A DNA stretch of 64,000 bases. It comes from Litoditis marina. Lineage: Eukaryota > Nematoda > Chromadorea > Rhabditida > Rhabditidae. Numbering within the stretch: position 1 is the first letter of the stretch; every line of letters begins with the position of its first letter. This document shows, piece by piece, positions 27,298 through 39,009 of the stretch. Both the position numbers and the translations under genes were made by a program. Location: the NCBI GenBank assembly GCA_964036275.1, contig OZ038433.1, positions 32,397,336 to 32,461,335 on the forward strand, in the 5' to 3' direction. A model generated the notes under the pieces. That model did not search any database and was not told where the DNA came from. It saw only the letters and a list, made by a program, of their open reading frames with translations.

Positions 27298-30200
27298 ATG
27301 TTGGTGAACGGCTTGGTTTTTCTATTCTCTATATTTTTAGCCGAGGCTCAAAAAGGTTGGTCGCTTAGTTGGATTTGGTCTACAGTTTTGTAAAAATTAA
27401 ACATTTGAGAAAGGTTGGTAAAATTTAAGTTTTTTCAGATGAGTTTTGAGGATCTAAGGTCTCCTGGACGGCCTCTGAAACAAAAAGAAAACTAAAATAA
27501 GAGTTGCGCGCAGTTTGAACTAGATGACCTAAACTGACTTTTTGATTCAAGGAAAGCGGGTATATGATACAAGATTTAGAGGAAATGAAGTTCAGGCAGG
27601 CTGGGGAGGGGGTGACTGTTAATAACGAAATAGGGTTCTCATTTAATACACTGTAAATGTAAAAGAACAGCCTAAAGAGAATAAATGTGCTACATTTCGC
27701 CTCTATCCAAAATGAACCATACTTTAATCTGTGTAATCTTAAATCAGCTACTTTGATCTATCTTTTCCAGTTGAGCGCCCGGTGGTTCGGTACGAGAATG
27801 GGACTGTCACATGGGAGGAGGACATCAAATCAGGATACTGTGAGTGACTTGGACAGTTTCCAGGAATATTCTACGATCGCTCTTTCTCTTTCTCTCATTT
27901 TCTTCCCCTTTTTTTCCGTCGCTCTCCAATTTTTCTCATTATTCGATCGTATTATGTAGTTTGAACTCGATATACGTCAATGTATGGCCGGAAAATAGCC
28001 AGTAGATATTTTTCGACTGTCTCAAAACGACGGGAGCTAATTTTCTGCGATTAGCAAACTACAAAAGCGAGAGAGCATGGGGTCAATGAGGTCGCAGACA
28101 TCTGCGTCTCTCTGACCTGAGTGCGTATGCTAGAAGATCCCGGCACCTTCATCCCATCCTGCGTCTCTCGCTCTGCCTCACTATTTCTCGTCTCTTACAT
28201 CCCGGCGGGATGTAAGAGCAGAGAAATAGCGTATGTTTGAGGAGACGCAGGATGAGATAAAGGTGCCGGGATCTTCTAGCATACGTACTCTGCACACTCT
28301 CTCAAAGAGGCAGCTACAAAAATGGCTGGCCAGTTGGCTGGGAATTTGAGTGGCGAGTCGCCAAGGGTTCTCATGATAACTTGGTAGAACCTAGAGCTGT
28401 TTCCAAGTTTTCACGAAAATTCTGCCGAGTCAGTGAAAGCTATGCCCATTGATCTTTTCCGTCACATTCGTTCAGTGGGCGAAGATGGAACCTGGAACGA
28501 TTCCAATCTTGGTGCCACTGAGTTTGAATCAGTCTGTTCGAATTGAAACATCAGAACTGATTGAGAAGGTTCTGAAACGTTGAAACACTAAAAACAAAAG
28601 AACTGTGACAGGTGGTAATATCAGTACGCGGTATTTCTAGAAGGTAGTTATGAATGAAACGACTTATTGACTACAACTACACCTTTTTAGTTACTGACAT
28701 AACTGTGTTTTAGGGCTGAAAACGGAACAAGTCTGGTGGACGGTAATGCTGTACATAACAATGTCCATAAGTGGTTTGATGATCGCCTGCTGTCTGATTA
28801 TGTTGATCCGATCACACTACAAACTGAAAGCAGATGAACTACTAGAGGTCATGGAACTCACACACAGAAAGAAGACTCAGTGTGGGTGGAACAGTTTATA
28901 CTTAATATGACTGTTCTCTTGTAGAACCTAAACATTTTTCGAAAGGTTTCCAACAATTCTTGTATGAGGGAAGCGGAATCGAATTGAAAAACCGGTCTAA
29001 TAACAGTCACGTAATAGAAACAAACCGGAAGTTTGATGAAAATACTGTAGAAATCTGAACGGGGAAGAAATCGACTATACCTGTTTCCAGTCAACCCTTC
29101 TCCTTTTGCCGTTCACAAAGAAGGCGACTTCAATGATGGTTTCGTACCCAATGTGGCCCCACCCTTGGATAGGGTGAGTTCCGCTCCGTTCAGTTTCAAC
29201 TTATGAGTACCCCGATTGTATTTTGGGTCCCTAGGTCAACGGTACAAAATATCGCGTAATATCGTACAATAGACCTTTGTTATTTTCACATAACTTGCAT
29301 TAGATCTTTGCTTCTTACATAACTCACAATAGACCTTTGCTTCTTAACATAACTTCCATTAGACTTTTGCGGTTTATATAACTTACATTAGACCGTGTTT
29401 TTATATAACGTATAGTAGACGTCTGCTTTTCACAACATCCTCCTCCCTCTAACGACTTCAAAAAAACACGTAAGAAAAGAGGGCGAACAAGAGTATGAGG
29501 ACTATACATTTTTAAAACGCTATATTCTGTTCATTTCCCTGAACGTGTTTTTTTAGGTGAGTTGGACTCCGGCCCAAATGGCATCGGTGCTGCATTGCTC
29601 GGCCCCCACCGCCTACCAAATCAGTGGGGAAGCGAAGAAGCAGAAACCGAGGGGAGGCGTCCTCATAGAAAGAATGCAGTCGAAACAACATTGTGAGTTG
29701 ACCCTAACGCCAACCCTGAATACTCCTAACTAGCTAACCTAACCCTAACACTAGACCTACCTTAGTATACTCCCTAAAGGGAGTACCAAACTCATCTTTG
29801 TAGTTTGATCACTAAACAGGTCGTCATGGATGAATCGACCGTAAAGAGACGGAATCAAACTAGAAAAAAAGGACTTCATCATCGGGATGGCACGAAGTGC
29901 ATCGTATCCTTTGGACTATCAAACTATAGGTTATCTCATATTGGGTCGTTCCACTAAGAAAAATTAAATTACTTTGGGCTCATTTGTTCGATCTGATCAG
30001 AGATCAGTTTGTAGTTTGATCGCTGTGCAATTTGGACATGGACTTTCCGACATCTTTGGCGACCGGAACCAGAATAAAAATCGGTCGTGTAGCTTTCAAT
30101 GCGATACACGTCGAAGTTCGGGAACTTGAAATGATGAAGTGCTCTTTTTTCTAGTGTCGTGACAACTCGGTTCACTTTCACTGAAGTTCTACTTTTTGCT

Positions 30201-30341
30201 GTGTGAGCACTTTCAGAAGATTGCAACATAATAGGTTACAAGTATTTCTAGTGTTTTAATTTGTCACTGTTCGGGAGTGTGTTGGTAACGTGACACCTTT
30301 GTTTATTTGCAGCTGTGATGGGACCGGACCCAATTGTTTGA
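27298..30341 (+). CDS. Unrecognised one-pass membrane protein with signal peptide, ~182 aa
   Basis: Exons: 27298-27355, 27771-27839, 28714-28847, 29051-29173, 29557-29692, 30313-30341; sum 549 nt. The product starts MLVNGLVFLFSIFLAEAQ, a clear signal peptide, then has a short outside part with one NGT glycosylation site, one membrane span (MLYITMSISGLMIACCLIML, about residues 56-75) and a roughly 105-residue inside part with basic patches (RSHYKLK, EAKKQKPRGG) and an LLE end-of-exon motif. It ends SVMGPDPIV, a possible class of C-terminal PDZ ligand. Family not recognised. The exon 4 acceptor (CTGTAG at 29045-29050) was chosen because it alone keeps the frame with exons 3 and 5; this is the weakest junction. 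AATAAA is at 30404-30409. Confidence 0.72.
28028..28365 (+). mobile_element. Old repeat carrying a nested long hairpin
   Basis: The outer sequence (CTGCGATTAGCAAACTACAA ... GGCTGGCCAGTTGGCTGGGA) matches the opposite-strand copy at 32600-32765. Inside it, 28119-28290 is a foldback with two arms of about 86 bp meeting at CATCCCGGCGGGATG; the arms share GCTAGAAGATCCCGGCACCT and its complement. The 32.6-kb copy lacks this insert. It lies in intron 2 of the membrane-protein gene. Confidence 0.78.
29265..29425 (+). repeat. ~30-bp minisatellite, about five units
   Basis: Units of the form ACATAACTTACATTAGACCT plus TTGCTTCTT recur with small changes in intron 4 of the membrane-protein gene. Confidence 0.75.
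29797..29863. repeat. ~65-bp hairpin of the TTGTAGTTTGATC family
   Basis: TTTGTAGTTTGATCAC at the left and GGAATCAAACTAGAAA at the right across about 40 bp, in intron 5 of the membrane-protein gene. Confidence 0.7.
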
Positions 30342-32214
30342 CTGCGGCTGGCAGCAAAGAAGAACAAACCAAATAGTTATAATGTACTAGTATTTTCTCT
30401 TTGAATAAATTGGTTTTATAGCAACAAATATTGGGCTCACCAGAAAATTACAGTGGGAGGAGGGAGGACACATAATTAAACCATACGTTCAAATTTACAG
30501 CTCACATGTCCGAAATATGTAGAAAGTGAGATGAAAATACATCGAATGTGACAGCAACATATTCAAAGTGTTCTCAATTAGTAAAAATGATTCTGTATTC
30601 ATTTCGTTCACACATTCCTCTGAGCGTAAAAATATTGCGTTCAGGTGCCACATGAAATGTGGCACTCCAGAAGGGTCTTGCGGCGGAGTTTTCTGAAAAG
30701 CACTCATCACATGATATTACATGCAGTTTACAATTTCACATTATACAGCATAAAAAGTGTACAGGAAGTTGCAGACATATTCACGGATAAACCACAACTA
30801 TCTCGTAGTGAAGTCTGACACTGGTGGAGCTACCGTTCTCTTCCTACACCTCCCGATGAAGAATTCTCGGTACGGTTTCGTGCGCGATATCACCACCAGC
30901 GCGTTCAGCGAAGAGTGGTTACAGAACGCCAGAGAGGTCCATTTGCTAAATCCCGAAGTTGAATCAGAAAATATATAGTTTTATCTCTGAATAAAAACTC
31001 TCGCTATTCAGAAACCCTCTGAGTGTGTAGTTCAAGTAGTATTTCCCGATCAAACTTCATAAAAGAAACATTTACCGAAACACATTGTAAATTGTTGAGC
31101 GGGGACCTTTCATGAAATCGCTTAGTCGAATAGTGTTCAGTATACTCTTAAGTTACCCAACAAATACGACAAAGAGCGGATTTGAATGAACAATGCAAAG
31201 CAAGCGCTCATCAAAACTTCGCCACCAGATGAGACAGTTTGTAGATCGAAGATACGCAGACAGCGGAATGCTCACCAAACTCCACACCTAGTAACCGTAC
31301 GCTGTCTATCACCGTTTGATATACCCGTTGTGTGAAATGTTGTATGGGGTTTGTTTTCCCGAAGCTAGGTTGCTTGAACCCGCTGTGTTTGTTGCTTGAT
31401 TCAGGTCAAATTTCGTGATATATGCGCCCAACGAGTTCAAAGTACAACTCTGTAATGGTCCCTCCCTATATTGTCTTTTTACTAGAAGTCAATTGACTAA
31501 TCACGTAAAGTTTGCATTCTGATGAGGAATCGTCCAATTTGTCATTGCACATTAGTTCTGCTGTGTCCAACATGTTTAACGTGACATCGACTAACAATAT
31601 ATGCTTTCACCTTTTGTGCTCGATGTAGTTGTTATCACCCTATCCACTTCAGTAACAACGAAAGATAAAAATAATATGGGAAGGAGAACCAAGAAAATAG
31701 GGACACAGGCCTGAAAGTGTGGAAAGATTAATGTATTCATTCCTAAACAGACTATTTCCCTCTCATTTTAACTGTAGAGTCAGCATCATGATCGATATCC
31801 ATGTTTAGTACACCAAACATCACATACCCGACTTTTATAGTTATGAAAACAGTATACGTAAACGTCATTGCCGTGTGAGCTGTAACTGTGTTTCGAGTGA
31901 AATTCCCAGAAACGTGGAAGGTTTCACAACATATATAAAGCGCTCTTCCCTACTATATCTCTCTAAATAGGAAGTTTTCAAAATAGGTTCAGGAACGTTT
32001 GAGAGAAAATCATGAACCCCTAAAAAAGTTAAAAAAAAAGTCGGTGCAAAACTAATGCCTTTTGAGCGCTGTGGTTTTTCCCTATATGTTAGGGGGAAGG
32101 TGTCCGTATTCAAGTGACTACGTTTGAGGGGGATTGAAAACGTGTCACATATGTTTCAATTTATTCAGTGTGATAAAAGTTTTGTTTAAAGTTCCGAGTA
32201 TTCATTAGCTCCCC
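30342..32214. other. Convergent stretch without a supported gene
   Basis: Holds the 3' end of the membrane-protein gene and a MITE-like repeat at 31488-31600. Open frames here lack splice support and have no recognisable content. Some trace of the GATACGCAG repeat seen at 33219 and 46745 is present at 31230-31330. Confidence 0.6.
31488..31600. mobile_element. MITE-like repeat with TCACGTGA-type inverted ends, copy 1
   Basis: Begins GTCAATTGACTAATCACGTA and ends ATGTTTAACGTGACATCGAC; TTGACTAATCACG and CGTGACATCGACTAA are imperfect inverted ends. Relatives are at 34317-34404, 41231-41338, 45341-45458 and 53436-53525, in both orientations. Confidence 0.65.
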
Positions 32215-35200
32215 ACAAGAACACAGTGCGAATAATTGTACCTGCATCTTCGGGAGTTGGTGTTGGCGGTGGCGGCGTCGCCAGAAACTCCCCTCATACT
32301 GTAGAATGAATGCGCAATCAGCACCACAATAATACCGGCACCCACTGGCTAGAAATATAGTTTGAACATTTGAATTCGTATTTATTTTGAAACGTGATAT
32401 ATGCTGTGTGTAACTGGGAGAGAGAAAGTGAGGAAGATAATGAAGAGAAGTCAGTAATTGAGAGTGTTATGTATGGTGGCCGCCCAACGATAATCTCGTG
32501 AACACCAACAAATGAATTACCACCTCACCTTGGCTGGTCCAATTATCGCTGATCCACGACTATAAAATGAAAAATGCTCGATTATTGAATTAACCTGGGC
32601 GCTGCATCCCAGCCAATTGGCCAGCCAGTTTTGTAGCGGCCTCGACTAGAGAGTGCGCAGGTCAGAGAGACGCAGACTGTCGCAGCCTGTCTGCGGCCTC
32701 ATCGATCTGCGTGCCGCCTAGCTATTGTAGTTTGCTAATCGCAGAAACTTGGCGCCAATCGTTCCGAGCAGCTGTCAAACGTATTGGAAAGAGCATTTCT
32801 TGTAGGAAGATCCTAATTCGAAAAGGGCAGTTCGCAACCAGTTCGACGAGTTATATTTCTCCGTGCTTGTTTCAACAAAAACCTCGATTGGTTTCCGCTA
32901 TCCTTTTTCGAGTTCTGCTTCTCACTTTTGGGTGTACATAGTACGCAGATCTATTTTCTTCCAACATGTTTTCCGAATTAGGAATTCATTCTGTTGTATT
33001 TGAATAGGAAGTGTAGTGATCATTCCGAATTACTTTGTTTTTAATTTGGCAAGAGTTTGAGTTCGATCTACATGCGCATCAGGGAGTGCGAACCTCTACA
33101 AGGTTCGCCCGACCTACTATAAACTAGTCAAGTGAATGAATGGATAAAACCATCATTCCATTCCAAGACCTATGAAATCCTCTGATTTAGTCGCCACTTT
33201 CCCCATAAAGACAGCAGAGGAATCAATTGATTGAGCGATGCGGGGCGAGCGATCGTTGATTATCTGCCAGCAGTTGAGAGAGTGAGTAGATCAAGGATAC
33301 GTAGACGAACTGGACGCTCGCCAAACCGCGTCCCATACAAAATAGATGGTATAGTTCTTACCATTCCCACTGAGACCTCGGCAATGTGCCAACAAAATTT
33401 CCAGGCTGCTTTTCACCATCTTAATGTTGTCCAAAACATTTAAAATTTTTCTTAGCGGTGGCTAATCTATGCTGCAGTACGTAGGTGAAAATTCTTCTCA
33501 TAAAACCTTCATTTCTACGAAATATAATCATCCGAAATTTCAATGGCACGCTGCCAAAGTCTCAGTGGGATTGGGGAGAACTATACGGTGTCCACAACGG
33601 TTTGACAACTTCTATAAGTTGTTCGCTCTCCTATTTGAAGGGCAACACTTTCGCTCTTGACCTACCAGTAGTAGATATTCATATGTGATTTCGCCGGGTA
33701 TGCCTGATAGAATGGCCAATACGTTGAACGGAACTATTATTACAAAGGCACTCAATAGCAATACTATTCTGCAAATCAAATAATGTCTCAAATCCCCGTT
33801 ACTGGAAAAATTATTGTTATGCAACTACCATAAGTATAGAACGGGCGTCTGTAATGGTATTGAAACACTGAGTATTTTGACTTGAAACCCGCTAGTCAGT
33901 CTCGGAAACTCGACAAATCTCGAAACTCGAAACACTGAACACTATTTACAGCTCAATTAAACACTTTTTTCTGTGCGCTTACTTTCCACAGGAAAACTAG
34001 TCTCGAGAACTATTGTATAGAGTGAGAGACTGAAATCAGATGAATGCGCCGGGATGAAATAGAAATAGTCACACGAAGTTATAGTTTGTTTCACCCACTT
34101 ATAACCCTCTACAGTAATCTGCTAACTCTTCCAGGTCAAATTGTGGTATATTAGCGTACTCAGAACTCCTCAACATTTCGATAGTGTCTTCAGCATGTTC
34201 ACTACTACTAACTCTGGACATTTGAAACCAAAGTAATGACTTGTTCATTAGAAAACATCCCCTTTTATAATTGACGGATTACTGTAGGAGTACATCGATT
34301 GGTGAAACAGGCTATAGCATTTCAATTAGGAATCGTGCACTTTGTCATTGCATGTTTGTGAGTTTTAACATGTTTCACGTGACTGTATGTTTCACGTGAC
34401 ATAGTTCTCATAGTAGTTGTTGTGAATACCTGAACTGTGCATCAGACAGTTTGAATATGGACGTGGGTAATTGCGTGGCCTGATGCCGGAAAATGAAGCA
34501 ACACATGAGAAAAGTGCAGAATACAGTTGCTACCACCAGTTCAAACAGCTGAAAGCGACAAGGATTCACAAGAATGGAGAATGCTGGCTATTTCTTCCAT
34601 CTGGCAGAAAAATTTAATTCAATTTTGATTCACAATGGATTTGTTGAATTTGCTTTCCACTCTCTAATTAGAATGCCACATCGAGCAATAATGGAGAGTC
34701 ACGTATTGCATCGATAATCAACTATTCTATTTCTAACACAAAATCGTATATTTTATATATTATATAAACAATATAAAAAAACAATATTGATGTATAATAT
34801 ATATAAACCATACCATGACATAGTTTCCAGGAAGTTTCTTCGCAAATCCAGAGCAGAATAGTCCAATATCGGGAACCATAACTGGAGTCATAAACAGAGC
34901 AAAGAACACATAAAAAACGCCAGAACTTATCTACAATCTCAATATTGTTAATGAAAACGGTAAATTGTAAAAAAAAAAAGGAAAGTAAAATCCTGACTGA
35001 AGCCGGAAGTTTTGCGAAATTCGATGGGAAGTTTTTCAACAGCTTCCAATTAGGCGATTGCATACAGGGCACATCTTTCGACTAAAGTACGACGTGACCG
35101 AGCTACAAACCCAGCTGTTCGGGTAGAGATGTACAGTATCGACCCGCTTTGAGATGAGAAAACGGAACATTCATGTGGGGCGAGGTTATGGTGGGTGCCA

Positions 35201-35766
35201 AATTTATAAGTTTCCGCCCTTCCCCGAAATCGAACCGGCGAGCAAAATGTTCGTAGCAGGGCGCGAACCACTGCGCTATTAAAGAACGCCACCGACCAGT
35301 TCGGAATCGAAGACACGCGTGCACACACAGCGGAAAGTGAGATATACAGTACCCTCCCGCCTCTCCGTGGACGACGACTATACCTGCAGTCCGAGTAAAT
35401 ACCGCTTGTAAACCTGCATTGCCGGGGTGCTTTTCTTCAAAATGACAAATATCATGACGAGGTTGAGAGCAGCGGTGAAGTAGCCAGAAACCTGTGAGGT
35501 TGAAATGTGCATCCATTATAGGTTGAGGCAACTGGCTGAGTTGTGTTTGATCTGCATGCCGAACTAAGTTCTCGAGTAACGACTAAAATAGGACAGGTTT
35601 TTTTTTCAGAAAGCGGCAACGTTTGCAATTCACACCCCTACACTGTAAGTATATTCAGTAAAGACTTTCTTCTGATTTACCTTCATCAAAAGAGAAACCG
35701 TGGGATCCGGCTGTCGGTCGAAGAACTTTGTGTTGACCCAGACATGACTGATGTTGATCGCGTGTT
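32215..35766 (-). CDS. Serpentine 7TM chemoreceptor, Srh/Sri-like (N-terminal exon not found)
   Basis: Putative ciliary odorant or taste receptor. Exons in transcript order: 35766-35681, 35491-35384, 34930-34814, 34548-34430, 33768-33666, 32559-32529 (31-nt exon), 32350-32215; phases fit throughout. The segments are ISHVWVNTKFFDRQPDP (outside), GYFTAALNLVMIFVILKKST (helix 1), VFYVFFALFMTPVMVPDIGL, LFELVVATVFCTFLMCCFIF (helix 5), RIVLLLSAFVIIVPFNVLAI (helix 6) and AGIIVVLIAHSFYSM (helix 7). The pattern of a helix pair joined by LKKST and a final HSxxS motif is that of nematode Srh/Sri receptors. The first exon with ATG is unassigned, and the 250 aa found are fewer than the usual ~330, so an exon may be missed. 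The stop at 32215-32217 assumes no further splice. Confidence 0.75.
32600..32765 (-). mobile_element. Old repeat, hairpin-free copy of the 28-kb element
   Basis: Reverse-complement relative of 28028-28365: shares CTGCGATTAGCAAACTACAA, TGCGTCTCTCTGACCTG and TGGCTGGCCAATTGGCTGGG on the minus strand. Where the 28-kb copy has its 170-bp hairpin, this one runs straight through. It lies in a chemoreceptor intron. Confidence 0.72.
33219..33640 (+). mobile_element. Repeat shared with 46745, split by a nested MITE
   Basis: 33219-33350 matches 46745-46878 (GATGCGGGGCGAGCG, TTGAGAGAGTG, CCAAACCGCGTCCC), and the match resumes at 33585 with CGGTGTCCACAACGG. The interval 33351-33585 is the inserted MITE. 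It lies in a chemoreceptor intron. Confidence 0.75.
33350..33586. mobile_element. Nested mariner-type MITE (TA target) with 27-bp inverted ends
   Basis: Left end TATAGTTCTTACCATTCCCA then CTGAGAC; the right end is its complement with two mismatches. The empty site is visible at 46873-46884 (GATGGTACGGTG): filled DNA reads GATGG-TA-element-TA-CGGTG, so the target TA was duplicated. No open frame, so it is non-autonomous. Confidence 0.85.
34317..34404. mobile_element. MITE-like repeat with TCACGTGA-type ends, copy 2 (partial)
   Basis: GGAATCGTGCACTTTGTCAT and AACATGTTTCACGTGACTGT match the family at 31488, 41231, 45341 and 53436. Confidence 0.6.
35188..35388 (-). mobile_element. tRNA-derived SINE, copy 1, touching a splice donor
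   Basis: On the minus strand it has a pol III A box TAGCGCAGTGG and B box GGTTCGATTTC about 40 bp apart, an ~100-bp 5' part (TATAGTCGTCG...ACTTTCCGCTGTGTGTGC) and a tail TTATAAATTTGGCACCCAC. Its first bases overlap the splice donor of a chemoreceptor exon (CTGCAG|GTATAG). Confidence 0.85.
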
Positions 35767-35887
35767 CTGGTACGGTAGTTGATTCGTTCAATGAAGACTG
35801 GAACTGACAGTTGAACGAACGTTCGTAAAAAGTTTAAAAAAAAACGATATAAATTCGAGAAGACATCATGACAAGTGTAGATAGACG

Positions 35888-36016
35888 TACTAAGGCCGTA
35901 TGCGTGAAACATCCCGGGCCGGGTTGGGGTGCTATCCCGACCTCAATCAGTCGGGAAATAGCGGAAGCGAGGGGTTAGCATTCCAACCAGGCCCGGGATG
36001 TTTCATGCATACCGCC
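35888..36016. mobile_element. Foldback element with ~30-bp GC-rich arms
   Basis: GGCCGTATGCGTGAAACATC and CCGGGCC on the left face GGCCCGGGATGTTTCATGCATACCG on the right (two or three mismatches). The inner part adds GGGTTGG/CCAACC and CCCGAC/GTCGGG pairs, so almost the whole element can fold. Confidence 0.8.
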
Positions 36017-36884
36017 TCTGGTAAAGAATCATTCAAGCTGGGCGTCAGCAACCTCACAGAAAACTCAGATCTCTTCATCACACATACATCAAAGTTTGGC
36101 ATTTGAGTTGATAAACTGCAGGCTAAAAAATTGACTGTTGTCTAGCAGGTTTGTTATCGTTTCACAAACAGACAGCTAAAATTCCCATGAAAAAGTTTCA
36201 TGGCTTGTTGGAATTAAAAATCCAAGCAAAAGCGCACTGGAGTTCTTCAGATATCCAACATTAACGTTATTTCAAAGAAATATTGGACACGTAGACTTTA
36301 GTGCACTTTTGATCACAGGAGCTCCAATAATTATAGTTCGCATTCTTTTTCAGAGGGTGATTATATTGAGTTGTACACTGTGATCAGTTATAGGGCAAGC
36401 TTTGAGCGGGAATCATTCGTTTCCAGAATGAAATTGGCAGTGAGGGATTGAGTTTATGATGGTGGCGTGAAATGAAGAACCAATTTAGAAAATATCACTG
36501 GGGTTTTCTCAATTTCACATACAGATAAGGAAATTTGGATTATTGAATTTAGGAACAACATTAACGATCAGTTCAAGACTCAGCAGTTTTTCTCATTAAA
36601 AGTTTGCAAAACTGTCTCTAGAGTCTCAAAAGTTGTTGATACAATACACGTTGTATATGCTCAACGTTTTCAAGTTCCAAGAAAAACTGGAAGAAATTTA
36701 TTTGAAATCATTTATTCTTATAATGAGTTTGTACAGTTTTGAGATTCTATAAAGTTTTCAGATTTCGAATGAGCATCAACCTATCCTAATCAAATAGCAT
36801 TGACAAACTTCGCTATGTACCAGAAAAAAGAACATTAAAGAAAATTTGGTCGGGTTTAGCTGCTGCATAACCATTAACCATACT

Positions 36885-36985
36885 TGACAGTGTTGACCAT
36901 GGCAAACCCAAAATGTTGAAGCCCCGCCCACATTTTTGGGTTTGCCATGGTCAAATCCGAAGTTTGGAAATGCCATGGTCAAAAT
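36885..36985. repeat. TTTGACCATGGCAAACCC dyad, copy 1
   Basis: The 18-bp word occurs forward near 36894 and inverted near 36937-36955, with a third, weaker copy near 36970. The loop is the GC-rich AAGCCCCGCCCAC. Confidence 0.75.
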
Positions 36986-39009
36986 GTACACATCTAATGC
37001 TCAAAACCAAGAAAACAATGGTTAAGACCACTCCAATAGCAAAAACGGTTGTTTAGAATTCATAACTTTTCGAAAAGTTATATAATAAATTAGATAAGCA
37101 AAACTCCCGTTGATAAGATCATCACAATACAAGTAAACACAAATATGATCATTTTATAATTGTTTTTGTAGTTCTACGTCATAAGCTGTACAATTTACAG
37201 CAACTATGACAATATTATGTTCAAGTAACTCCTCATTACAATAATAAATACAGTACATTTCTCTCAATAATGGTTCGCTACCTGTATTTTCACTCTGCGC
37301 AAAGCTCGCTGGCAGCACAAACCGCGCCCCACCTATACCGTACTGTGTACATTTTAGACCTTTATTCGAGCTCATTTTCGAAATTCGAAAATTTCTATTT
37401 TTCATTTTTATTGTTATAAATTGGATATATTTAAGTATTTCGGTTATTGTAATTTAGTTAAGCCTATGATCAATGGAATTTTTAGTGAATTCAACCTCAT
37501 CAACTATTGTAGAGCGCTAGAATTAGGTTTATAGGCAGAATTTTAGGCCACACATGTTTTTTTAGTTATTTAACTTCAGAGAAAGATGTAACGTGCTGAG
37601 ACATTCTATTTTACAGTTCTTAGAGTTAGTAGTATGTTCCTTGTTAGCAGTAGAATTGGAAATTTAAGCATTTATATGTTATTATCTCTCTTTTTCTTTT
37701 GATTTTTGCTGCTAGTTTTTGGCTCTCACTGAATATAAGTGCATTTTCATATTCCTTAGTCTCAAATTAAGTACTGATTACGCTTATTTCAGTTCGCCCG
37801 GACGTGGCTTTCTCAGAACTTCGGGATTTGATCTGGAGTGGTTCTTTTGGACAGTAATGTCAAAATCGGCTCAACGCAAACACTTTGAACGGGATGAATT
37901 AGGCCTGATGAATACACAATTTGAAGCAGATTAACTAAAATCCAGTCCAGCTCAATGTATACTTTATCGCTCAGAAGTAAGAAACGTCCTTCGTCGGAAA
38001 TACGTAGTTCCCATTGTGGTTTTTGCAAATACGTTGTTGTTACTCCTCCCCATCTGACCATATTTTTTTTCCAGAGTCCAGACCCCTGCGGGTCTTTCTT
38101 CTGACTACTACCACCGTCTCCCAAGTAGACCGTCCGCTCGTCTGCCGCCTTCGCGGAAAAATTCGAAAGCCTTTACGCCAAAGGCCTTGTGAAGCCGGTT
38201 CCTTAACGGATCGATCGTTTTGTTCAACGGTTTGATTATTAATCAATCGTTTTGTTTTTGGTATTTTTCATGCTGTAGCTGTGGTTGTAGACAACTGAAT
38301 TATTGCCCTGTAGTATTTTCCCCTGTCTATCTTCTCTCTTTTCTACGAGTTCTCTTCACATTACGAGTAGTTCACTGCAGTTTCGAATCTTTTCAATAAC
38401 TTAAAACACATGTCCAAACTACTGAACAGTTGGGGTCCCGGGGCTTCACGCCTGTTCTGTTTCTTGTTGCTGGAACGGTGCTGCGCTCGCCCTTGTCTGC
38501 TGATCTCAATTGATACACATATATTTATTCATTAACTACGGAGAGAAAAAGCGAAAACGACATACAAATTATGTGTATCATACGATTGTGTACTGGTTAG
38601 TGTTAGTGAATTTTCATGGATGCTTTTTGATTTCACGTTTTACTCGTGAAAAGTAGTGTCTCACCCTCACGTGAAAAAGTTGATGTGGCAAGAGGGGCGA
38701 GTGCAGCAAATGAGTAGGCGCCGTTCATCATAGCTGTCCAACAGTCATTATGTTTCCTATTCACGTTTGTTCTTGATTTTTTTGTCAATATGTGATCTTT
38801 TCAACATGTTTCATATTAGGCGTACGACCAAATGTTGATTAACTTCTTTTGATTCTCACTTTCTTACAGCATGTTCAGTTATAATCTATTTATTATTTGT
38901 TAAAATTGTTTTTATTGTCTGATTGTTATATTCTGTGTTGTATGCAAATAAGTTATTGTTTGGCTTTGTCGGCGAAATCAGAAATGAAATTCAGCATTGA
39001 ATAATGGTT

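Noticed and set aside
35050..35531. Minus-strand frames of 92 and 142 codons
   Set aside because: They run through the SINE and across the splice donor; only the 108-bp chemoreceptor exon is supported.
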